DNA of 10,894 bases from Candidatus Jidaibacter sp. (GTDB lineage Bacteria; Pseudomonadota; Alphaproteobacteria; Rickettsiales; Midichloriaceae), in the NCBI GenBank assembly GCA_021298045.1, contig JAJTHY010000041.1, positions 1-10,894 of the forward strand, in the 5' to 3' direction. Below, piece by piece: positions 6,308 through 10,894 of the stretch. The position numbers were made by a program, and so were the translations under genes. Within the stretch, counting starts at the first letter, position 1, and every line of letters starts with the position of its first letter. The notes beneath the pieces were generated by a model. It ran no database searches, was not told the origin of the DNA, and saw only the letters and a program-made list of their open reading frames with translations.

Positions 6308-7080
6308 GTGCAATCCCCTTTGTACTCAAAGCATTCAAATTCTCCTACTTTAGAAAAACCAAGGCGTTCGTAAATGCGATAACCTTCATTGCTTGAAGCC
6401 GATAAAGTTACAGAATGGCAGCCATGATCTTTTACAATATTCATAAGAAAAACCATCACATCAGTGCCGTAACCTTTTCCTTGAGAATCTTCACTTGTAA
6501 CAAGGCTGAAAATTCCAGCGCTATTCTCCAAAACAAATAAAATCCCTATGCTTACCGGTTTACCATCTGCATATCCAACAACAAGTTTTTCATCTCTTTG
6601 CAATAATTCATCATTCATGCGCCCATAAAAAGTGGATATATGGGGATCATAAGGCTCCAAAACACTGATAAAATCTGCAAGCATTAATTTGCTTGTCACC
6701 TGCGTAATCAGCAAATCTGTTTTTTGTTCAAAGCTCTCAACATTGTTCAGATCGCAAAACATAGCGTGCTCAATTGTTTCAATAATAAAGCCGTTTTCGG
6801 CTAAAACTTTTGTCGTATTGGGGTTATGCGCGCTTGGAGGTATCCACCATGCAAAAGGTTGACCTTTATAGCTTCTCTTTATCTGATCAATACCAGCAGC
6901 AGTATCTTTAGGCGCTCCATACACAATATTAAACATACTTGTTTTTAAGCCGCAATTAATGATGGTCACACCGTTCGTTTCATGCACATCAAAACCAAGA
7001 TTTTTTGGGAGATATGCAAAATGCCCCAAGTGGTTTTGCTCTATTGTGCTGAGTTGCTTGTTATTTAAATTCATCTTCAT
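6304..7080 (-). CDS. Two-domain GNAT acetyltransferase with a degenerate N-terminal domain
   Basis: First gene of the leftward operon, 258 residues. The C-terminal GNAT domain (about 125-255) has the loop SEDSQGKGYG (196-205) and the alpha-4 region YRIYERLGF. The N-terminal half, with PFAWWIPPSAHNPNTTKVLAENGF (75-98) and then a beta-strand-like EHAMFCDL, has the layout of the degenerate GNAT domain seen in two-domain family members, without an acetyl-CoA loop. I chose the ATG at 7078-7080, with GGA a few bases upstream. An ATG two codons later and a TTG three codons earlier are also possible. Its stop overlaps the next gene by ATGA. It is transcribed divergently from marR, so the MarR protein may control it. 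Confidence 0.85.
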   Translation of the reverse strand: MKMNLNNKQLSTIEQNHLGHFAYLPKNLGFDVHETNGVTIINCGLKTSMFNIVYGAPKDTAAGIDQIKRSYKGQPFAWWIPPSAHNPNTTKVLAENGFIIETIEHAMFCDLNNVESFEQKTDLLITQVTSKLMLADFISVLEPYDPHISTFYGRMNDELLQRDEKLVVGYADGKPVSIGILFVLENSAGIFSLVTSEDSQGKGYGTDVMVFLMNIVKDHGCHSVTLSASSNEGYRIYERLGFSKVGEFECFEYKGDCT

Positions 7081-7124
7081 CAATTCCAAAAATTATTTTC
7101 TTGCCCATTGTGTGCAGCTTTATC

Positions 7125-7154
7125 TTGACATACTTTGGTGTTTTATGCAAATAT
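7125..7154 (+). promoter_or_regulatory. Candidate promoter of the marR-catB operon
   Basis: TTGACA (7125-7130) is a perfect -35 box. An 18-base spacer leads to AAATAT (7149-7154), a weak -10 that has TG two bases upstream as in extended -10 promoters. A better TATATT (7152-7157) lies at a 21-base spacing, which is too long for a standard promoter. Weak -10 and extended spacing would fit a regulated promoter. Confidence 0.4.
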
Positions 7155-7212
7155 ATTCTGTGCGTAGACAGTATGTTTCGTGCAAAATAATTGTTTAAAG
7201 GAGATCATTTAC

Positions 7213-7263
7213 ATGTATCAGCACAGAGTCGCTATCAACCCAAAACATGCACCAAGCAATTAA
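7213..7263 (+). CDS. Possible 16-codon leader peptide before marR
   Basis: A strong ribosome-binding site AAAGGAG (7197-7203) precedes an ATG at nine bases. The frame encodes MYQHRVAINPKHAPSN and ends in TAA, 15 bases before the marR ATG, which has its own GGAGAG. Leader peptides control some cat and erm genes by ribosome stalling, but I could not find an obvious stem that would mask the marR ribosome-binding site. The reading frame could be accidental, with AAAGGAG being a chance purine run. Confidence 0.35.
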   Translation: MYQHRVAINPKHAPSN

Positions 7264-7278
7264 TCGGAGAGTCACACA

Positions 7279-7746
7279 ATGAAAAAGTCATCAAAAACAA
7301 ACTGGATCAACATGAACGAAGTGTCAGGCTTCTTGCTTTATTCTGCTTATTTTGCGTGGAAGCGCAAGATTGAAAGTACGCTTTTACCTCATGATCTCAC
7401 CCACGTTCAGTTTATGCTTTTGATGACGTTAGGGTTTTTGAAGAAAGATGGAGCTGATGTATCACAAAATGACCTCGCTAAGTTTTTGAGTTTTGATGTA
7501 ACCATGACGTCTCAGGTGTTGCGCGCCTTGGAAAAGAGAGGGCTCCTCAAGCGTTCCCAAAAGGAAGGTGACGAGCGATCAAAGTTCTCCGAGCTTACAG
7601 ATGCCGGCGTAGCTAAAATACAAGGTGCGGCAAAGGATTTATTAAAAGCAGAAGAATCATTTTTCGTGAGTTTGGGAGAAAACAAGCGAGGATTTGATGA
7701 GCATTTGCGCGGCATTTGCGGGCAACAAACAGCGGACGGGGCATGA
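7279..7746 (+). CDS. MarR-family transcriptional regulator
   Basis: The 155-residue protein has the MarR fold: N-terminal dimerisation helices (about 1-55), winged helix-turn-helix (about 60-110) with recognition helix TMTSQVLRALEKRGL, and wing KRSQKEGDERSKFSELTDAG, which carries the D-x-R and LTxxG residues typical of MarR. Such proteins usually repress their own operon and are released by small aromatic ligands or oxidants. It is first in the rightward operon and faces the leftward operon, so it may control both. GGAGAG lies seven bases before the ATG. The gene looks more G+C-rich than its neighbours, especially around 7501-7560, which may signal a different origin. Confidence 0.93.
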   Translation: MKKSSKTNWINMNEVSGFLLYSAYFAWKRKIESTLLPHDLTHVQFMLLMTLGFLKKDGADVSQNDLAKFLSFDVTMTSQVLRALEKRGLLKRSQKEGDERSKFSELTDAGVAKIQGAAKDLLKAEESFFVSLGENKRGFDEHLRGICGQQTADGA

Positions 7747-8393
7747 GTATTTTTAAAAGTTATCGCGAATCAATTATTATTAAAGATCACGTTAAAGCAA
7801 AGCACATTATTGTTGGTGATTATTCTTATTATTCAGGATATTACCACGACAAATCTTTCGAAGACTGCGTCATGTATTTAGATGAAGCAGATGATCATCG
7901 GCTACCGCATGAAACGGATCGCTTAATTATTGGTAAATTTTGCTCTATTGCAACTGGTGTCAAATTTATGATGGGTGGCACTCAAGGTCATACTTATGAA
8001 TGGATAGCCAGTTACCCGCTCGATTTTCTTGAAGAAGATTTTGATGGTTACAACAAAGTTCCGCCAAAGGCTCAAAAGCTTAAGGGGGATACAGTCATTG
8101 GCAATGATGTTTGGATTGGAGCTGAAGCCATGATCATGCCGGGATTAAAAATAGCAGATGGTGCTGTTATTGGGGCGCGCAGCTTAGTTACAAAAAACGT
8201 AGGCCCTTATGAGATATGGGGCGGCAATCCTGCAAAATTAGTTAAAAAACGCTTTTCTGAGGAAGAGATAGAGAAACTCCTGCAGATACAATGGTGGAAT
8301 TGGAGCATAGAAAAAATTAAAGCCAATTTGCATTTGATTAGGTCGAAAAACGTCCATGAATTGTGGAATAAATTGAGGAAAGATCAAGTGTGA
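7743..8393 (+). CDS. catB: CatB-type xenobiotic O-acetyltransferase (hexapeptide-repeat)
   Basis: This 216-residue left-handed beta-helix enzyme resembles type B chloramphenicol acetyltransferases, which acetylate the 3-hydroxyl of chloramphenicol or related xenobiotics. Matching blocks are VGDYSYYSGYYH (24-35), LIIGKFCSIA (61-70), GGTQGH with the likely catalytic His83, GDTVIGNDVWIGAEAMIMPG with hexapeptide repeats, and GGNPAKLVKKRFSEEEIEKLL near the C terminus. CatB proteins are about 210 residues, so it is full length. The ATG (7743-7745) overlaps the marR stop by ATGA; an upstream in-frame start would add nine unrelated residues. Placement straight after marR suggests drug- or metabolite-induced expression. 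The actual substrate may not be chloramphenicol, since Vat-like and sugar acetyltransferases share this fold. Confidence 0.88.
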   Translation: MSIFKSYRESIIIKDHVKAKHIIVGDYSYYSGYYHDKSFEDCVMYLDEADDHRLPHETDRLIIGKFCSIATGVKFMMGGTQGHTYEWIASYPLDFLEEDFDGYNKVPPKAQKLKGDTVIGNDVWIGAEAMIMPGLKIADGAVIGARSLVTKNVGPYEIWGGNPAKLVKKRFSEEEIEKLLQIQWWNWSIEKIKANLHLIRSKNVHELWNKLRKDQV

Positions 8394-9328
8394 CAATCAC
8401 GTTCGAACCACTGCATGAATCACATTTTCCGCTACTGCTAAAGTGGCTAGAGACGCCGCACGTCAAAAAATGGTGGGATCAGGATGTGACCTATACAATG
8501 GAGTTGGTGAAAGAGAAATTTGGTAAACATATCCATGGCCTTGCTCTTTCAAAAAATGCAAACTACAAAACATACTCTTACGTCATCTGTTTAGAAGAAG
8601 AAATGATAGGTTACATACAAGCTTATAATGCTCATGATTTTGCACAAGAAAACCACTTAGATTTGAGCGCTATTTCTGGCTCTGTATGCGGTGTCGATTT
8701 ATTTATCGGAGAGTTACCGTTTCTACACAAAGGATGGGGAAAGAGAATTTTAAATGAATTTGAAGAACAGATATTAGCCCCACGTTTTGATTGGTGTCTA
8801 ATTGATCCAGCAAAAGATAATCTGGTTGCGATTAAGGCGTTTACAAAAGCTGGGTTTAAAATATTTAAGCAATTTGAAACAGAATCTAATATTTGGATGT
8901 TAAAGGATTTATCCTCATCCATCGCATTTTCATATGATCCAGATTCAAGCTTTGATGAAAAAATCTCATGCGCACTACGGCGCCAATGCCAAGATTTCAC
9001 TGGAATTAAAACAGATTTTGAGCAGGTTAATATTTATTTAAAACATAATGACATCAATATGGCCGGGGCAATTTGTTATATTCACGGCAAAATACTCTGG
9101 TGCGATTCAATTTATGTTGAAGAAGCTTTTCAAAACAAAGGGTTTGGTAGGCAGTTGATAGCAAAATTGTTTGACATAGCTATAACGCGAAATCTTCGTG
9201 AGGTACAGCTAAACACTTACTTTCCAAAAGCTCATATGTTTTTCAAAAAATCTGGATTTGAAGAAGTGGCTGTTATCCCAAATTGGAAATATAACCTGAC
9301 ATGTTATTTGATGAGGAAAATGATATGA
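8390..9328 (+). CDS. AAC(6')-like acetyltransferase fused to a second GNAT domain
   Basis: The 312-residue protein has two acetyltransferase domains. The N-terminal one (about 1-175) resembles aminoglycoside 6'-N-acetyltransferases of the AAC(6')-I type: HVKKWWDQD (24-32), IGYIQAYN (73-80), GVDLFIGELPFLHKGWGKRIL (101-121) and LIDPAKDNLVAIKAFTKAGF (137-156). The C-terminal one (about 195-312) is a generic GNAT with loop VEEAFQNKGFGRQL (243-256) and FFKKSGF. The start is GTG at 8390-8392, overlapping the catB stop as GTGA, with GAGG upstream. Fused resistance acetyltransferases are known, but this partner combination is not one I recognise. Whether it modifies aminoglycosides is an inference from motif resemblance. 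Confidence 0.85.
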   Translation: MTITFEPLHESHFPLLLKWLETPHVKKWWDQDVTYTMELVKEKFGKHIHGLALSKNANYKTYSYVICLEEEMIGYIQAYNAHDFAQENHLDLSAISGSVCGVDLFIGELPFLHKGWGKRILNEFEEQILAPRFDWCLIDPAKDNLVAIKAFTKAGFKIFKQFETESNIWMLKDLSSSIAFSYDPDSSFDEKISCALRRQCQDFTGIKTDFEQVNIYLKHNDINMAGAICYIHGKILWCDSIYVEEAFQNKGFGRQLIAKLFDIAITRNLREVQLNTYFPKAHMFFKKSGFEEVAVIPNWKYNLTCYLMRKMI

Positions 9329-10029
9329 GCAATAATATAAGAAATCTATTTGTAGTGGTCTTGAGTTACAAGGTTCCGTTGGAAAAAATTGATGCCTTTA
9401 GATCAGCTCATTTAGATTTTTTAAGTAATTACTATGCTAAGGATTGCTTTATTGCTTCTGGCCCTCAAATGCCACGTAAAGGTGGGATAATAATTGCAAA
9501 ATGTGATAGCAAAGATGCTTTGCAAGAAATATTGAAACAAGACCCATTTGCTTCAAATGATTTAGCAACATACGAGATAATCGAATTTTCTCCGACTAAA
9601 TGGAGCAAGGAATTTGAAAGTATCGTATTTATGCAAGGACAAGAAGATGATCCGAACAAAATCCTAGATGAACTTAAATCAAGGGAGCCAATCTTCCATC
9701 ATCCCGAAAAGCTTGGACAAACCAAACAAGATATTGAAAACCAAATGTGTGATGAATTTTGGGAAGTTGGTGCATCAGGCAATGTCTACACCAAACAAGA
9801 TGTCATAGAAACTCTGCTCGAGCGCTATAACGACCCAAGCTATCAAGACATTTGGGAAGCAAAAGACTTTGCCCTCACCAAAATTGCACCGGATAATTAT
9901 TTACTTACCTACATTCTTATCCAAGAAAAAACAAGAGTAACAAGAAGATCAACACTTTGGCGACACATACATGGTGATTGGAAGATCCTCTATCACCAAG
10001 GAACCATAATCGATGGGGGTAGCGCATGA
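9325..10029 (+). CDS. YCII-domain protein fused to a SnoaL/DUF4440-like domain
   Basis: The 234-residue protein has an N-terminal YCII domain (about 7-97: HLDFLSNYYAKDCFIASGPQMPRKGG..., with the usual His and GPQ region) and a C-terminal NTF2-like domain of DUF4440 type (about 115-228: DEFWEVGASGNVYTKQDVIE, WRHIHGDWKILYHQGT). YCII domains have a ferredoxin-like fold with an active-site His/Asp and are linked to small-molecule chemistry; NTF2-like domains bind small hydrophobic ligands or act as isomerases and hydrolases. The combined role is unknown. The ATG at 9325-9327 overlaps the previous stop by ATGA and follows GAGGAAAA. An upstream in-frame start at 9301 would add eight residues that merely read the neighbour's tail. 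Confidence 0.82.
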   Translation: MSNNIRNLFVVVLSYKVPLEKIDAFRSAHLDFLSNYYAKDCFIASGPQMPRKGGIIIAKCDSKDALQEILKQDPFASNDLATYEIIEFSPTKWSKEFESIVFMQGQEDDPNKILDELKSREPIFHHPEKLGQTKQDIENQMCDEFWEVGASGNVYTKQDVIETLLERYNDPSYQDIWEAKDFALTKIAPDNYLLTYILIQEKTRVTRRSTLWRHIHGDWKILYHQGTIIDGGSA

Positions 10030-10427
10030 CACAAGCACACCGTTTTAAAGTTGATAAGTTAATACGCGATAATCTGCCACATATCATGCGCGCATCAGGC
10101 ATTCAGGTGTTCGAACGAGTTATGGAAAAAGATGAGTATTTGAAAAGGTTAAAAGACAAACTTCTTGAAGAAGCAAAAGAAGTTATAGCAAGCGGATCTG
10201 CAAAAGAAATGCGAGAAGAATTGGCAGATTTGCTGGAAGTGATGTTAGCACTTGCTAAGGTTTATGGGATGGAATTTACTGATATTCAGCAAGCAGCTGA
10301 GCAAAAAAGAGCAGACAAAGGAGGATTCGATAACAGAATTTATAATGCTTTTGTTGAGATTGAAGCAGGCAACCCAAGCCTCGGGTATTATAGAGCGCGG
10401 CCAGATCAATATCCCGAGGTAAAATAA
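10026..10427 (+). CDS. MazG-like nucleotide pyrophosphohydrolase
   Basis: The 133-residue, all-helical protein starts with FKVDKLIRDNLPHIM and carries the metal-binding acidic pattern LLEEAKEV (E48, E49, E52) followed by EELADLLEV (E65, D68), typical of MazG/phosphoribosyl-ATP pyrophosphohydrolase-type enzymes (COG4997-like). These cleave nucleoside triphosphates or related compounds to the monophosphate and pyrophosphate. The core ends near KGGF (98-101); the last 32 residues, ending NPSLGYYRARPDQYPEVK, are an extension of unclear role. The ATG overlaps the preceding stop as ATGA. One base separates its stop from the kinase stub. No his genes are nearby, so a house-cleaning or specialised nucleotide substrate is more likely than histidine biosynthesis. 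Confidence 0.85.
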   Translation: MTQAHRFKVDKLIRDNLPHIMRASGIQVFERVMEKDEYLKRLKDKLLEEAKEVIASGSAKEMREELADLLEVMLALAKVYGMEFTDIQQAAEQKRADKGGFDNRIYNAFVEIEAGNPSLGYYRARPDQYPEVK

Positions 10428-10428
10428 A

Positions 10429-10777
10429 ATGAAGAGCATAATTTTTAAAAGAATTATGATTTTTGGAAGACCTGGTAGCGGAAAATCAACCTTTGCAACA
10501 TGGCTTTCTGGAGTCTTAGGATTACCACTTCATCACCTTGATAAACATTTTTACATCAGTAATTGGGTGGAGCGAGATTACAATGAGTTTCTTCAAATTC
10601 AAAAAAATATCGTAGAGAGCGAATGCTGGATCGTTGATGGAAATAGCACACGTTCTCTTGAAATGCGCTGGGCTAATGCAGATTTGGTGCTTTATTTTAA
10701 TTTTTCTAAATTTATTTGCTATTTGCGCATTTTTAAAAGGTTTTTCAATCCCAATAAATCTTTTGATGATAGAGCGC
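10429..10777 (+). pseudogene. FlaR-like P-loop kinase, truncated by the right-hand IS
   Basis: The frame encodes a P-loop kinase-like protein of the adenylate-kinase/topology-modulation (FlaR) group: Walker A FGRPGSGKS (12-20), LPLHHLDKHFY (32-42), CWIVDGNSTRSLEMRWANAD (66-85) and RIFKRFFNPNKSFDDRAP. After 116 codons it enters the IS end and picks up a short foreign tail (YSPTL) before a stop. Family members are usually about 170-190 residues, so the C-terminal third, which contains the lid region, is missing. GAGG lies a few bases before the ATG. The rest of the gene should lie beyond a copy of the IS. It mirrors the VOC stub at the other end: both operons are cut in their distal gene. Confidence 0.82.
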
Positions 10778-10894
10778 CATACTCCCCGACATTATAGCTG
10801 CATGGCAGGTAATATCTGGCATGCAAGCCGCTTAATTATGTCTGCGCCCTGAATTATTAGCTCTTTTAGCCAATCTATACCCCATCTGAAGTAA
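10778..10894 (-). mobile_element. Second copy of the same IS4-family element, partial, inverted
   Basis: It begins with the right terminal repeat CATACTCCCCGACA, and all 117 bases match the reverse complement of 1030-1146. The window ends inside it, so its completeness is unknown. Perfect identity suggests recent spread or gene conversion between the copies. Confidence 0.9.
10792..10894 (-). CDS. IS4-family transposase, C-terminal part (runs off the window)
   Basis: This holds the last 34 codons or so of the transposase, identical to those of the left copy and ending directly at the terminal repeat. The catalytic residues lie outside the window. Confidence 0.85.
   Translation of the reverse strand, partial: YFRWGIDWLKELIIQGADIIKRLACQILPAMQL

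Larger units (their letters stand above)
7081..7278. promoter_or_regulatory. Divergent control region between the two operons
   Basis: These 198 bp are by far the longest gap inside the passenger DNA and must hold the promoters of both operons. On the plus strand there is a perfect TTGACA (7125-7130). A possible -35-like TTGCAC (7180-7185, minus strand) or TTGCAT (7145-7150, minus strand) may serve the leftward operon, but no convincing -10 box goes with them. ACATACT (7128-7134) and AGTATGT (7170-7176) form a 7-bp inverted pair about 42 bp centre to centre, which could be a regulator site. A short leader reading frame occupies 7213-7263. No classical compact MarR palindrome was found by eye. 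Confidence 0.6.
1..10894. mobile_element. Composite-transposon-like unit bounded by inverted IS4-family copies
   Basis: An intact IS4-family element occupies the left edge, and the first 117 bases of the same element, reverse-complemented, begin at 10778. The visible part of the second copy matches 1030-1146 at every base. The inverted arms with both right ends inward resemble the architecture of Tn10 and Tn5. The 9,631-bp interior carries two divergent operons of acetyltransferases and other small-molecule enzymes. The outer half of the right arm and both outside flanks are missing, so target duplications cannot be checked. Whether the unit moves as one, or the two copies arrived separately, is unknown. 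Because both window edges lie in repeat sequence, an assembly join should also be considered, although the two inner flanks are clearly different DNA. Confidence 0.6.

Noticed and set aside
6059..6373. Plus-strand reading frame of 104 codons opposite the GNAT genes
   Set aside because: It is antisense to two well-supported GNAT genes and their overlapping junction; its composition and lack of motifs mark it as a shadow.
7191..7373. Plus-strand 60-codon frame spanning the marR start
   Set aside because: It overlaps the marR N terminus in another frame. The shorter 7213-7263 frame has the better-placed ribosome-binding site and was kept as a low-confidence leader.
8632..9000. Minus-strand reading frame of 122 codons opposite the AAC(6')-like gene
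   Set aside because: It is antisense to conserved acetyltransferase motifs, with no plausible start context or recognisable domain.
10026..10777. Toxin-antitoxin pair made of the MazG-like and kinase genes
   Set aside because: Both look like metabolic enzymes, the kinase is of the FlaR type with no Fic or zeta-toxin features, and neither has an antitoxin DNA-binding domain.
1133..10791. Integron-like gene-cassette array, suggested by stacked resistance-type genes
   Set aside because: The 4-base overlaps leave no room for attC sites between genes, and there is no integrase or attI-like structure in the window.
1..10894. CRISPR arrays, tRNA or rRNA genes
   Set aside because: No regularly spaced repeats and no tRNA- or rRNA-like sequence were seen on either strand; coding density leaves little space for them.

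Overview
The window is an AT-rich bacterial segment (roughly 38-40% G+C by eye). Its genes suggest a Gram-negative, probably proteobacterial host: an NhaA antiporter, a lipoprotein of the DUF2608 HAD type that I associate with host-associated proteobacteria such as Legionella and Rickettsia relatives, and an IS4-family element. This lineage call is inference; no rRNA or housekeeping gene is present to settle it.

Layout: a complete IS4-family insertion sequence (1-1146, transposase on +) lies at the left edge. The first 117 bases of a second copy, in opposite orientation and identical over the visible part, lie at the right edge (10778-10894). Between them are 9,631 bp of passenger DNA, so the whole has the shape of a composite transposon with inverted IS arms whose right ends both face inward. 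The two inner junctions each cut a gene: a VOC/glyoxalase-type gene on the left (only codons 1-20 remain) and a FlaR-like P-loop kinase gene on the right (116 codons remain).

The passenger DNA is two divergent, extremely compact operons that diverge from a 198-bp control region at 7081-7278. The leftward operon (minus strand) runs: two-domain GNAT, GNAT, paralogous GNAT, tandem-GNAT fusion, HAD-type lipoprotein, cyclase-family hydrolase, P-loop ATPase, nhaA, VOC stub. The rightward operon (plus strand) runs: MarR regulator, CatB-like xenobiotic acetyltransferase, AAC(6')-like/GNAT fusion, YCII-SnoaL-like fusion, MazG-like pyrophosphohydrolase, kinase stub. Nearly every junction is a 4-base ATGA/GTGA stop-start overlap, which implies translational coupling along each operon.

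Taken together it looks like a mobile, MarR-controlled small-molecule modification island: six proteins carry about nine acetyltransferase-type domains, two of them resembling drug-modifying enzymes, with hydrolase, kinase, pyrophosphohydrolase and efflux/antiport functions alongside. Whether it confers antibiotic resistance, detoxifies host metabolites, or is part of a biosynthetic/self-immunity locus cannot be decided from sequence alone. Other notable signals are a hairpin at the IS transposase start that only read-through transcripts could fold, a pair of 20-bp near-identical direct repeats bracketing nhaA, and a possible 16-codon leader peptide ahead of marR.
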